From: Thermoanaerobaculum sp. | GTDB lineage: Bacteria; Acidobacteriota; Thermoanaerobaculia; Multivoradales; UBA5704 | Length of the DNA: 64,000 bases | NCBI GenBank assembly: GCA_021154885.1 | Contig: JAJKHS010000133.1 | Span: 32,142 to 96,141 of the forward strand | Direction: 5' to 3' | Part shown: positions 10,157-21,301 of the stretch, in pieces | How the letters are laid out: each line of letters opens with the position of its first letter | Position numbering within the stretch: the first letter of the stretch is position 1 | Notes under the pieces: model-generated | What the model was told of the DNA's origin: nothing | Seen by the model: only the letters and a program-made list of their open reading frames with translations | Databases searched by the model: none | Position numbers and translations under genes: made by a program

Positions 10157-10267
10157 ACGTTGGTCACAAAGGAACCCCGGTGCAAGACAGTATCCAGTCC
10201 CATCGTTCGCAGGTAACCGGCGTAGTGGGCGGGAGCCTGTCCCGGCGCTTCCGCAGCAGGACCACCT
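10157..10267 (+). promoter_or_regulatory. Candidate cobalamin-riboswitch-like leader of nrdJ
   Basis: The leader contains, in the expected order, TTGGT (10160-10164), AAAGGAACCCCGGTGCAAG (10168-10186) and GCAGCAGGACCACCT (10253-10267). These resemble the GGT, AGGGAA-x-x-CGGTGCAA and AGCCAGGAGACCTGCC conserved blocks of cobalamin riboswitches. The middle CCCCGC-x-ACTGT block is poorly matched (CCCATCGTTCGCAGGTAACC). The element fills the space between the predicted start of transcription and the ribosome site of a B12-dependent enzyme. Treated as a candidate only; a covariance-model search is needed. Confidence 0.35.
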
Positions 10268-10290
10268 AGAACCCCACATCTTGAGGAGAG

Positions 10291-13131
<2,841 letters not shown>

Positions 13132-13161
13132 GCCCGAGGTGAGGGTCTTGGAGGGGACGGG

Positions 13162-13722
13162 GTGAGGTATGCTTACAGGGTCATGACGATCACGGCCCCC
13201 CTCCCCTCGCTCCGTGCCCGGCGCTCTGTCCTGGTGGCCGCCGTGGCCTGTTCCCTCCTGCTCCTGAGCTGCGGCGAGGGCTCCAGCGCGGCCCGTGGCG
13301 GCGGTGCCGCTGCACCTGTCAAGACCGATTTCCGCCTCAAGACCTTGGACGGCCGCTCTCTCGGTCCCAAGGATTTCGGGGGACAGGTGGTGGTGGTGGA
13401 CTTCTGGGCCACTTGGTGCCTGCCGTGCCGGTTGCAGGCCGAGATCCTTGAGCCGGTCTACCGGGACTACAAGGGACGCGGCGTTCAGTTCCTGGCCGCC
13501 AACGTGGGCGAGGAGACGGAGACCGTCAAGAAGTTCCTCCAGGAGAAGCCGTTTCCCTACCCGGTGATCCTCGATCCCGAGCAGTCCGTGTCGAACGACC
13601 TCGGCGTGCTCGCCCTGCCCACCCTGCTGGTGATCGACAAGAAGGGGAAAGTCTCTTACTTTCAATCCGGCGTTGCCGACGGCGACACCCTGCGCCAGCT
13701 CATCAAGAACGCCGGAGCGTAG
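13162..13722 (+). CDS. TlpA/ResA-like membrane-anchored thioredoxin
   Basis: 186 residues from GTG 13162; ATG 13183 is an alternative in the same frame, and GAGGGGACGG before 13162 favours the longer form. The hydrophobic stretch ending LLLLSC is a lipobox, so the protein is likely a lipoprotein facing the periplasm. The thioredoxin fold follows, with DFWATWCLPCR as the redox-active CxxC, and cis-proline LALPTLLV. Function inferred: reduction of disulfides in periplasmic partners such as apocytochromes. It begins 30 bp after nrdJ but has its own likely start region. It converges on the OmpA lipoprotein gene. Confidence 0.85.
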   Translation: MRYAYRVMTITAPLPSLRARRSVLVAAVACSLLLLSCGEGSSAARGGGAAAPVKTDFRLKTLDGRSLGPKDFGGQVVVVDFWATWCLPCRLQAEILEPVYRDYKGRGVQFLAANVGEETETVKKFLQEKPFPYPVILDPEQSVSNDLGVLALPTLLVIDKKGKVSYFQSGVADGDTLRQLIKNAGA

Positions 13723-13727
13723 CGGCG

Positions 13728-13758
13728 GGCCCTCACCCCTGTCCCGGAGGTGAGGGCC
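13728..13758. terminator. 10-bp inverted repeat between convergent genes
   Basis: GGCCCTCACC (13728-13737) and GGTGAGGGCC (13749-13758) form a perfect stem with an 11-nt loop between the tlpA-like and OmpA-like stop codons. It shares the 16-mer CCCTCACCCCTGTCCC with the larger palindrome at 15.9 kb. No T-run, so factor-independent termination is not proven. A direct repeat GGCCGGTTACT follows at 13768-13789. Confidence 0.45.
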
Positions 13759-13784
13759 GGTGCCAGCGGCCGGTTACTGGCCGG

Positions 13785-14414
13785 TTACTGCAGCACCACC
13801 AGCGCCACGCGGCGGTTCTGGGAGCGCCCCGTACGGTTGCTGTTGTCGGCGACCGGAGCGGACTCGCCGTAGGAAATGACGTTGATGCGGTGCAGCGGGA
13901 AGGCGTGCTTCTGGTTCAGGTAGCGCCGCACGGACTCGGCCCGCAGCAGGCCCAGCTCCTCGTTGTACTTCTTCGAGCCCACGTTGTCGGTGTGGCCCTG
14001 GATCTCGACGTAGACGTTCTGGTTGTCCTGTTTGATCTTGCCGGCGAACTCGTCGAGAGCCGCCTGGGCCTCGGGCGACAGGTCGGCGGTGTCGAAGCCG
14101 AACTTCACCTTCTCGTCGGTCAGCACGGTCTCGTAGAGGAATTTGCCCTGGGCGAGCTTGCCCGCCTGCTGGGCGCGGTCGAGCGCTTCCTGGGCGGTCT
14201 TGGAGATGTCGCCGATCTGCTGCTCATGCTGGCCGAGCCGCGTCTCGTGAGTATTGAGGCGGTTCTGGGCCTGCTCGACCTGGCCCTGCACCTCGTCGAC
14301 CCGGGTGTTGACCGTCCCGGTCTCCTGCTTGACGTACTTCTTGGTCGCGCAGCCGGTGGTGCCGACGAGGGCGGTGGCGAGCGCGAGTGCCACGATATAC
14401 GGTTTGCTGGTCAT
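13785..14414 (-). CDS. OmpA/Pal-like outer-membrane lipoprotein
   Basis: 209 residues. A signal peptide ends in the lipobox VGTTGC. Residues ~25-85 are predicted coiled coil (repeating NTRVDEVQGQVEQAQNRL). The C-terminal ~110 residues are an OmpA-type peptidoglycan-binding domain with FGFDTADLSPEA, QGHTDNVGSKKYNEELG, and NRRVALVVL. It should tether the outer membrane to peptidoglycan. It is the second gene after the VWA protein on the same strand with 55 bp between; a small hairpin CTCCTC-CAAT-GAGGAG (14441-14456) lies in the gap, and AAGGAG precedes the start. Confidence 0.88.
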   Translation of the reverse strand: MTSKPYIVALALATALVGTTGCATKKYVKQETGTVNTRVDEVQGQVEQAQNRLNTHETRLGQHEQQIGDISKTAQEALDRAQQAGKLAQGKFLYETVLTDEKVKFGFDTADLSPEAQAALDEFAGKIKQDNQNVYVEIQGHTDNVGSKKYNEELGLLRAESVRRYLNQKHAFPLHRINVISYGESAPVADNSNRTGRSQNRRVALVVLQ

Positions 14415-14469
14415 GGTCCATTCTCCTTGGCCATGGGACGCTCCTCCAATGAGGAGAAGCTCCCGCGAT

Positions 14470-15459
14470 TTAGCCGCCCGCGCGGGGTCCCGCGGGGGGT
14501 GTTCCCTTATAACCGCGCCGGAAGACGACGGTGCGGCGATCTTTTCCCTCGACCTCGACCTGGATCTTGCGGAACTTGACGGCTCCGTCGCCGGTCGAGA
14601 ACCCCAGGACGTACTGGTGGCGCACGTCGTCGAGGATGGCGGTGAGCGCCTTCTGGAGATCCTCGGCGCTGTTGATGGAGTAATAGCGGCCGCCGGTCAT
14701 GGCCGCGAGGAGATTGAGGACGTCGGCGTAACGATAGACCTTCTTCCCCTCGGGCGACAGCTCATAGGGGTTGCCCGCTCCCAGCCCCAGCACGTAGGTC
14801 GGGAGCTGCGCCTCCTGGACGATGGCCCGTGCCTGCTCGGGCGTCAGCTTGCTCGCGTTGTCCACGCCGTCCGTCACCAGTACGGCGAACCGTTTCGGGT
14901 TGTGACCCTCGACGGAGATCTGGGGCATGCGGGCCACGGCGTCGTGGAGGGCCGTGGTGCCGTAGGCCTCCCAGCCTTCGATGGCGTCGCGCAGGGTCGC
15001 CGTATTGGTGGTGAACGGCACCTCCACCTGGAGCCCTTCGGTGGCGAAGGTCGCCAGGGAGAACTCGTCGCCGGGGAGGGACTTGGTCAGAAAGAACCGC
15101 ACCACGTCCCGGCTCTCCTCCAGGTGGTTGCCTGTGGCCATGCTGCCGGAGAGGTCCTGGAGGATCACGAGGCTCGCCGGCGCGTCAGAACGGCGCTCGA
15201 AGCTCTCGATCGTCACCCTCTGACCGTCTACCAGCAGCCGGAAGTCCTTGCTGTCCAGGTTCTTCGCGAACCCTGCGCCAGCGCGGACGACGACCGGCAC
15301 GAGCACCAGGCCCACCGAGACCGAGTCCTGAAAGGCGGGGGTCTGCGAGGCCGGAGGCGCCTGCGGGGCCTGCGCCACGGCTGACAGTGCTGCAGGCAGG
15401 AGTCCCGCCACCAGGAAGAGGATGGCTCCGAGGCCTTGGCAACGCCCGACTCGTCTCAT
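14470..15459 (-). CDS. VWFA-related domain protein, secreted
   Basis: 329 residues with an N-terminal signal peptide (GAILFLVAGLLPAALSAVAQA). The VWA domain shows the metal-ion site: DLSGSM (D-x-S-x-S), the central threonine region GTTALHDAV, and VTDGVDN. The segment LVPVVVRAGAGFAKNL-x-x-x-DFRLLVDGQ preceding the VWA is typical of the acidobacterial VWFA-related family. It is followed by TGGRYYSINSAEDL and a short beta domain. It probably binds protein partners at the cell surface; the ligand is unknown. It is divergent from the small gene at 15522. Confidence 0.85.
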   Translation of the reverse strand: MRRVGRCQGLGAILFLVAGLLPAALSAVAQAPQAPPASQTPAFQDSVSVGLVLVPVVVRAGAGFAKNLDSKDFRLLVDGQRVTIESFERRSDAPASLVILQDLSGSMATGNHLEESRDVVRFFLTKSLPGDEFSLATFATEGLQVEVPFTTNTATLRDAIEGWEAYGTTALHDAVARMPQISVEGHNPKRFAVLVTDGVDNASKLTPEQARAIVQEAQLPTYVLGLGAGNPYELSPEGKKVYRYADVLNLLAAMTGGRYYSINSAEDLQKALTAILDDVRHQYVLGFSTGDGAVKFRKIQVEVEGKDRRTVVFRRGYKGTPPAGPRAGG

Positions 15460-15521
15460 TGCGGGGCCAAATCGTGCAAAAGCCGGACCATCATGGCAAG
15501 ATCTTCCGGCAGGAGGTTTTC

Positions 15522-15779
15522 ATGCCCGACGAGATCAACATCCGCAATATTTCAATCAAATGCGGGAACTGCAACACTTACCAGACCCTGACCGCCTTCA
15601 GCCGGCGGGACGAGTGGAACATCTATACCTATGAGTGCGAGAACGACACCTGCGACCCCAGCGTGACCCGTACCCTCGTGGAGGTGCCGCGGGAGATGGA
15701 CTCCTTTGCCCGACGCGATCCGGAATGGCGGGGAGGCGGCAAGCACGGCGAGATCGGGGACGGGACGTTGGAGGAGTGA
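15522..15779 (+). CDS. Small zinc-ribbon-like protein, unknown function
   Basis: 85 residues. ATG 15522 is preceded by a strong AGGAGG (15511-15516). Two cysteine pairs, KCGNCNT and ECENDTC, separated by ~24 residues of alternating polar/aromatic sequence suggest a small zinc ribbon. The C-terminal 25 residues are acidic and glycine-rich. No signal peptide. I do not recognise a family; a nucleic-acid or protein-binding role is only a guess. The gene stands alone, divergent from the VWA gene. Confidence 0.65.
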   Translation: MPDEINIRNISIKCGNCNTYQTLTAFSRRDEWNIYTYECENDTCDPSVTRTLVEVPREMDSFARRDPEWRGGGKHGEIGDGTLEE

Positions 15780-15879
15780 GAGGGGCATATAGAGACTTTA
15801 CAATAAACGGAGTCGGATCCAATGGGGTGGAGGCTTCTCAGAGCGCCCCCCGCCCCGAAGCCCTCACCCCTGTCCCCTC

Positions 15880-15981
15880 TCCCGCCCCCTCCCACCCCCC
15901 TCCCCGGGAGAGGGGAACCCGGTTGGAGCAGTCTTGCTGGTCTCCCTCTTTTCCCGGGGAGGGGGGTGGGAGGGGGCGGGA
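15880..15981. repeat. Perfect 30-bp inverted repeat element, intergenic
   Basis: Positions 15880-15909 (TCCCGCCCCCTCCCAC...) are the exact reverse complement of 15952-15981, with a 42-nt loop. The 5' flank carries CCCTCACCCCTGTCCC (15861-15876), identical to 16 bp at 13730-13745. It looks like a dispersed REP- or MITE-like palindrome. The rest of the 15780-16139 gap holds no supportable gene; the next gene has GTGAGGGA just before its start. Confidence 0.8.
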
Positions 15982-16139
15982 GAAGGAGAAGAGGGCCGGG
16001 GTGATGAGGGTCTTGGGAGGGGCTACGCCCGATCCCCTGTACGCTGCGGGCCTCCCCATGGCACGCCCTGTGCTACTCTCCCCGCGGCTGTTGCTACTCC
16101 TGCGTTTCATCTAACAACCGCTATTTTCGTGAGGGAACC

Positions 16140-17204
16140 ATGAAGAAGATTGTCCACGTCGTGGGCACGGGCACGATTGGCGAGCCCCTGCTCGGCCTGT
16201 TCACCGACTTCCGGGACCGGATGGGGATCGACGAGGTCACCTTCCACAAGCGGACCCCCCTCGCCTCCGACCGGGCCAAGCTGAACCACCTGATCCGGCG
16301 TGGCGCCAAGCTGGCGGTCGACGAGGACGTGCGGCAAGAGTTCGAGAAGCTGGGTCACGAGGTGAGCCTCGAGTCCCGGGAAGCCCTGGAGCGGGCCACC
16401 GTGATTGTCGACTGCACGCCGGCGGGCAACGAGAACAAGGAGAAGTTCTACGAGAACCTCACCGGCCCCAAGGGCTTCCTCGCCCAGGGGAGCGAGTTCG
16501 GCTTCGGCAAGCCCTACGCCCGCGGCATCAACGAGGAGATCCTGGTGCCCGGCGAGGACCGCTTCCTGCAGATCGTCTCCTGCAATACCCACAACATCTC
16601 GACCCTCATCAAGACCATCTGCCACGACGGCGGCCGCGACTTCTGCCTGGAGCGGGGCACCTTCGTCTGCATGCGGCGGTCGAACGACGTCTCGCAGTCG
16701 GACAGCTACGTGCCGGCCCCCAACGTGGGCAAGCACGACGATCCCGACTTCGGCACCCACCACGCGCGCGACGCCCACCACGTCTTCGAGACGCTGGACC
16801 TCGACCTCAACCTCTTCTCCAGCGCCACCAAGCTCAATACCCAGTACATGCATTCGATCTGGTTCAACCTCGACCTCAACCGCGACATCACGCTGGACGA
16901 GGTCAAGAAGCGCCTGCGCGAGAACCCCCTGGTGGCCACGACGGATAAGCGCTACGCCAACCTGATCTTCAGCTTCGGCCGCGACCACGGCTACTACGGC
17001 CGCATCCTGTCGCAGACCGTGCTGGTGGCGCCGACTCTCGCCGTGCGCCGCAAGCGCGAGGTCTACGGCTTCTGCTTCACCCCCCAGGACGGCAACTCGC
17101 TGCTCTCGTCGGTCGCCGCCGCGCTGTGGCTCATCGAGCCGGACTGGGAGAGCGTCAACACCCGGATCTCCACCCTCAACCGCTGGTTGTACCGGGAGAT
17201 CTGA
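16140..17204 (+). CDS. Type II (archaeal-type) GAPDH-like dehydrogenase
   Basis: 354 residues. The start MKKIVHVVGTGTIGEPLLG is a Rossmann dinucleotide site. VDCTPAGNENK and QIVSCNTHN match the positions of the conserved segments of archaeal-type glyceraldehyde-3-phosphate dehydrogenase, in which SCNT carries the catalytic cysteine; here the usual second threonine is histidine. RGINEEILV and FMRRSNDVSQSDSY-like segments are also present. The protein likely oxidises an aldehyde or phosphorylated sugar. Whether the substrate is glyceraldehyde 3-phosphate is uncertain given the changed motif. ATG 16140 follows GAGGGA. The next gene starts 34 bp later. Confidence 0.6.
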   Translation: MKKIVHVVGTGTIGEPLLGLFTDFRDRMGIDEVTFHKRTPLASDRAKLNHLIRRGAKLAVDEDVRQEFEKLGHEVSLESREALERATVIVDCTPAGNENKEKFYENLTGPKGFLAQGSEFGFGKPYARGINEEILVPGEDRFLQIVSCNTHNISTLIKTICHDGGRDFCLERGTFVCMRRSNDVSQSDSYVPAPNVGKHDDPDFGTHHARDAHHVFETLDLDLNLFSSATKLNTQYMHSIWFNLDLNRDITLDEVKKRLRENPLVATTDKRYANLIFSFGRDHGYYGRILSQTVLVAPTLAVRRKREVYGFCFTPQDGNSLLSSVAAALWLIEPDWESVNTRISTLNRWLYREI

Positions 17205-17238
17205 TTCGGTCTCTGCGGCGTCCCCCCGTCGATCTGGC

Positions 17239-18075
17239 ATGCGACCCGTCGAGCTCCGTTTCGGTGATTTGCGCGTCGAGGGGTGGTCGCGGGCGGGGGA
17301 TGACAACTGGTTCCGCGTCCATCCGCCCGGGCTCGCCCTGGACGTGGGGCGGGGCGCACTCCAACTCGCGGGCGCTCAGGACGTTTTCCTCAGCCATGGT
17401 CACCTCGACCACGCCATGGGGCTCCCTTTCGTCCTCTCCCAGCGCTCCCTCCACCGGCTGGTCCACACCCGGGTGTTCTGTCCGCTGGAGATGGCGGAGC
17501 CCCTGGGTGCCTTCATCGCCGCCGCGGAGCGGATGGAGCGTGCGAAGTACCGCTACGAGATCCTGCCCCTCGCTTCCGGCGACCGGGTGGAGGTGGGGCG
17601 GGGATTGCACGTCGAGGCCTTCGCCACCGACCACGTGGTGCCCACCCTGGGCTATCACCTCTGGCGGGGCCGCCGGCGCTTGGCGCCGGACTACACCGGG
17701 CTTCCCCGCGAGGAGCTCATCGCCCTGCGGGAGCGCGGCGTGGAGACCTCCGAGGTGGCGGAGGATCTCTGGCTCTCCTACTGCGCGGACACCGGGCCGG
17801 CGATCTTCGAGTGCGAGCCGCGGATCTTCGGCAGCCGGGTGCTGATGATGGAGTGCACCTTCCTGGGCGAGGAGCACCGCGACAAGGGGGAGCGCTTCAA
17901 GCACCTCCACCTGGGCGACATCGCGCAACGGGCGGGGGAGTTTCGCAACGAGGCGATCGTGCTGCACCACCTCTCCCGCCGCTTCCGGGTGGAGGACCTG
18001 CGCGCCGAGGTGAACCGGCGTCTGCCGGAGCTGGCGCTTCGCATTCACATCCTGGTGGAGGGAACGGCTGGATGA
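17239..18075 (+). CDS. Metallo-beta-lactamase fold hydrolase, RNase Z-like
   Basis: 278 residues. The metal-binding signature SHGHLDHAMGLP is present, followed by ATDHVVPTLGYHL, a DTG (CADTGPAIFE) and a late LHHLSRRF, the order seen in RNase Z/ElaC-like proteins. A tRNA 3'-processing role is therefore possible, but the protein lacks an obvious flexible exosite arm, so another phosphodiesterase activity is open. It overlaps the downstream methyltransferase by ATGA (18072-18075), implying translational coupling with an RNA-modifying enzyme, which fits an RNA role. Confidence 0.7.
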   Translation: MRPVELRFGDLRVEGWSRAGDDNWFRVHPPGLALDVGRGALQLAGAQDVFLSHGHLDHAMGLPFVLSQRSLHRLVHTRVFCPLEMAEPLGAFIAAAERMERAKYRYEILPLASGDRVEVGRGLHVEAFATDHVVPTLGYHLWRGRRRLAPDYTGLPREELIALRERGVETSEVAEDLWLSYCADTGPAIFECEPRIFGSRVLMMECTFLGEEHRDKGERFKHLHLGDIAQRAGEFRNEAIVLHHLSRRFRVEDLRAEVNRRLPELALRIHILVEGTAG

Positions 18076-19649
18076 GAGGACGACAAGGAGGACCGGGACG
18101 GCCGCCGGGCGGACGCGGCGAGGGCCGCGGGCCGGGAGGAGGACACGGTCCCGGCGGACCGCCGCGCGGACCCGGCGGAGCGAGAGGCCCCGGAGGGCCA
18201 CGCCGTCCGGCCGGGGGACCTCCCGGCGCGGGCCGTCCCGGCGGCCGGCCCGGCGCGGGCCCTCCCAGCGGTGGCCGCCCTGACCGTCCCTTCCGCCCTG
18301 GAGACGGCGGCCGCGGCCCGGCCCGGCCGCGGGAGGGCGGTCCGCGCCAGCCTCCACGGCGCCCGGACCGGGCGGCTGACGCATTCGAATACGCCAAGGG
18401 GGTCCTGGAGGGCCGGGTACCCCCGCCGCCGCCCCTGCTCCCGCGGCCGGCGCCGGTGGCCCCGCCCGCCGGGTCACGGCTGGTGGGGATCGACGAGCTC
18501 GAGCTGCGGGTGGAGAAGCTGGTGGCCGGCGGCGACGGCCTGGGCCGCTGGGAGGGCGTGCCGATCTTCATCCCCCGCTCGGCGCCGGGCGACCTCCTGA
18601 AGGTGCGCATCGTGGAGCGGCGGCCGGACTACGGCCGGGCCGAGATCGAGGAGATCCTGGAGCCGGGCCCGGCGCGCCGGCCCGATCCCGTGCCGGAGCT
18701 CTCCCGCTCCAGTATCTGCGACCTCCAGCACCTGGACGACCTCACCCAGGTGCTGCTCAAGGCGGGAGCGGTGAAGGAGACCCTGCAGCACATCGGCAAA
18801 GTGGAGATGCCCTTCGACCCCGAGCTGATCACCGGCGAGCCCTGGCACTATCGCCTGCGCACCCAGGTCCACACCGCCGTCGATCCGTTGACCGGCGGCG
18901 TGCAGGTCGGCTACCACGCGCGGGGGACCAACGACGTCATCCCCGTCTCCCGCTGTCCTCTGCTGGTCCCCGAGCTGGAGGCGTTCCTGGCCGAGATGCC
19001 GGCGCACCTGACGCCGGACTCTCCGCACCGGCTGGACTTGGCGGCGGGGGATGGCGGCGCCATCACCGTCTCGCCCATCGTGCCGGGCCTGCCGCACGGC
19101 GAGGTCTTCACCCGGGTGGGGGACTTCATCTACTTCTACGACGCGCGCTGCTTCTTCCAGGCCCACCGCGGCCTGCTGCCGAAGCTGGTGGCGGCCACCG
19201 TCGGACCCTGGGAGGGGGAGATGGCGGTCGATCTCTACGCCGGCGTCGGGCTCTTCAGCCTCCCTCTGTCGAACCGGTACAAGCGGGTGATCTCGATCGA
19301 GGGCGAACAGATCGGCTCGCGCTACGCGCGCCTGAACCTCAAGCGCAACCGCACGCCCAACGTCGAGGCGATCAACAAGGCCGTCGAGAGCTGGGTCCCC
19401 GAGCTGCCGGAGGGGGTGGACCGGGTGGTGGTGGACCCGCCGCGCGGCGGCCTGTCGAAAGACGTGCGCACCGCCCTGCTGCTCCGCCGGCCGGCGCGCA
19501 TCACCTACGTCTCCTGCCACCCCGCCGCTCTGGCCCGCGACCTCCGCGAGCTGCTCACCGATGTCTACCGCATCGAGCACCTCGCCTTCGTCGACCTCTT
19601 CCCCCAGACCGGCCACATGGAGGTCCTCGTGCAGCTCGTGGCGAAGTAG
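18072..19649 (+). CDS. RlmD/TrmA-family RNA (uracil-C5) methyltransferase
   Basis: 525 residues from the ATGA overlap. Residues 1-112 are an extreme Gly/Pro/Arg-rich low-complexity tail. A TRAM-like RNA-binding domain follows (IDELELRVEKLVAGGDGLGR to about residue 195), then the methyltransferase with VDLYAGVGLFSLPL (SAM site), VVVDPPRGGL and catalytic YVSCHP. Family role: SAM-dependent C5 methylation of uracil in 23S rRNA or tRNA. The iron-sulfur cysteine set usual in RlmD (C-x5-C-x2-C) is mostly missing: only SSICDL remains where three are expected. The 4Fe-4S cluster may thus be absent. Product specificity is unresolved. Confidence 0.82.
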   Translation: MRGRQGGPGRPPGGRGEGRGPGGGHGPGGPPRGPGGARGPGGPRRPAGGPPGAGRPGGRPGAGPPSGGRPDRPFRPGDGGRGPARPREGGPRQPPRRPDRAADAFEYAKGVLEGRVPPPPPLLPRPAPVAPPAGSRLVGIDELELRVEKLVAGGDGLGRWEGVPIFIPRSAPGDLLKVRIVERRPDYGRAEIEEILEPGPARRPDPVPELSRSSICDLQHLDDLTQVLLKAGAVKETLQHIGKVEMPFDPELITGEPWHYRLRTQVHTAVDPLTGGVQVGYHARGTNDVIPVSRCPLLVPELEAFLAEMPAHLTPDSPHRLDLAAGDGGAITVSPIVPGLPHGEVFTRVGDFIYFYDARCFFQAHRGLLPKLVAATVGPWEGEMAVDLYAGVGLFSLPLSNRYKRVISIEGEQIGSRYARLNLKRNRTPNVEAINKAVESWVPELPEGVDRVVVDPPRGGLSKDVRTALLLRRPARITYVSCHPAALARDLRELLTDVYRIEHLAFVDLFPQTGHMEVLVQLVAK

Positions 19650-19737
19650 GCCGGGAGCAGGTCCCCTGGGACCGCCGGCGCCCCGCCGGCCGGGAGGGTG
19701 ACAACCCCTCCCTCCTTCCTCTATCTTTGTCGCCTCT

Positions 19738-21297
19738 ATGGCCGACACCTCCGTCCTGGAAGATCGAGGCGCCCAAGGGTTCGTCCGCGAGTTGGGCCTG
19801 CTCGACTCGGTGATGATCGTCACGGGGTCGATGATCGGCTCCGGGATCTTCATCGTCTCGGCCTACATCGCGCGACAGGTGGGCTCGGCGGGGTGGCTGC
19901 TGGCGGCGTGGATCGTCAGCGGGCTGCTGGTGATCGCGGCGGCGCTCTCCTTTGGTGAACTGGCGGCCATGATGCCGCGGGTGGGCGGGCAGTACGTCTA
20001 TCTGCGGGAGGCGTACTCGCCGCTGCTGGGGTTCCTCTACGGCTGGACCTTCTTCCTGGTTATCCAGACGGGCACCATCGCCGCCGTGGCCGTGGCGTTC
20101 GCGCGCTTCCTGGGCGTGATCGCGCCGGGTATCTCCTCTTCGACGTTCCTCGTCAAGCCCATCGACGTCTCCCCCGGGTACGCCGTCAGCCTCTCGGTCC
20201 AGCAGCTCGTGGCGATCACGCTCATCGTCCTGCTGAGTGTCGTGAACACCTTCGGCCTGCGGACGGGGAAGCTGATCCAGAACGTCCTGACGGCGGTGAA
20301 GACCCTGGCGCTGGCCGGGCTGATCGTGCTCGGCCTCCTGGTGGGACGCAACACCGTCGCCATCGCGGCCAACTTCTCCTCTTTCTCCGCGATGTGGACG
20401 CCCAGGGACGCCGTCACGATCACGCCGGACCTGCTGCCGGTGCCGCCGATCTCGGCGCAGCAGGGGGGGCTGGCGCTGTTGACGGTGTTCCTGATCGCTC
20501 TCGTGGGCCCGCTGTTTTCGGCCAGCGCCTGGAACGACGTCACCTTCGCGGCGGCCGAGATCCGCAATCCCAAGCGCAACCTGCCGCTGGCGCTCGCCGC
20601 CGGGGTGGGACTGGTGAGCCTGCTCTACGTGCTCGCCAACCTGGCCTACCTGGTGACGCTGCCGCTGGCGGCCATCCGCTCGGCGCCCGAGGACCGGGTG
20701 GCCACGGCGGCGCTGCAGGCGATCCTCGGCGGCGGGGGAGCGTCGATCATGGCGGTGGCGATCATGATCTCCACCTTCGGCTGCAACAACGGGCTGATCC
20801 TCGCCGGCGCGCGGGTCTACTACGCCATGGCCCGGGATGGCCTCTTCTTCCGCGGCGCCGGCCGGCTCAACCGCTGGCGCGTGCCCGGCGTGGGCCTCGC
20901 GATCCAATGCGTCTGGACGTCGCTGCTGGTGATCCCGCGCACCCGGCTGCGCGACGCCTCCGGGCTGCTGGTCCTCGACAAGGCGACCGGCGCCCCGCAG
21001 TACGGCAACCTCTACACCAATCTGCTGGAATACGTGACCTTTGCCGTGCTCCTCTTCTACGTCATCACGCTGCTCGGGCTGTTCATCCTGCGCCGCAAGC
21101 GGCCGAACGCCGAGCGCCCCTACCGGGTCTGGGGCTATCCCTGGGTGCCGCTCTTCTACGTCGGGGGCGCGACCCTGGTGGTGCTCGCCCTGCTCGTCTA
21201 CCGCACGCAAACCACCTGGCCGGGGCTGCTCTTCGTGCTGACGGGGATTCCGGTCTACTTTCTGTGGCGGCGGGTGGGTTTGCGCGACGGCGACTAG
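19738..21297 (+). CDS. APC-family amino-acid permease
   Basis: 519 residues, about 12 hydrophobic segments. The N-terminal motif GSMIGSGIFIVSAYI and the following ELAAMMPRVGGQYVYLREAY are the classic APC superfamily TM1 and TM2-3 signatures. An unusually long loop (about residues 215-245) precedes TM7. It should move amino acids or related amines across the inner membrane with protons or by exchange; the substrate cannot be read from sequence. No SD is visible before ATG 19738. It converges on the ogt-alkA pair across a repeat-rich hairpin region. Confidence 0.88.
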   Translation: MADTSVLEDRGAQGFVRELGLLDSVMIVTGSMIGSGIFIVSAYIARQVGSAGWLLAAWIVSGLLVIAAALSFGELAAMMPRVGGQYVYLREAYSPLLGFLYGWTFFLVIQTGTIAAVAVAFARFLGVIAPGISSSTFLVKPIDVSPGYAVSLSVQQLVAITLIVLLSVVNTFGLRTGKLIQNVLTAVKTLALAGLIVLGLLVGRNTVAIAANFSSFSAMWTPRDAVTITPDLLPVPPISAQQGGLALLTVFLIALVGPLFSASAWNDVTFAAAEIRNPKRNLPLALAAGVGLVSLLYVLANLAYLVTLPLAAIRSAPEDRVATAALQAILGGGGASIMAVAIMISTFGCNNGLILAGARVYYAMARDGLFFRGAGRLNRWRVPGVGLAIQCVWTSLLVIPRTRLRDASGLLVLDKATGAPQYGNLYTNLLEYVTFAVLLFYVITLLGLFILRRKRPNAERPYRVWGYPWVPLFYVGGATLVVLALLVYRTQTTWPGLLFVLTGIPVYFLWRRVGLRDGD

Positions 21298-21301
21298 CCC
21301 A

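Noticed and set aside
9953..10279. 108-codon minus-strand frame in the nrdJ leader
   Set aside because: No SD, no recognisable protein features; the region is better explained as leader RNA and promoter.
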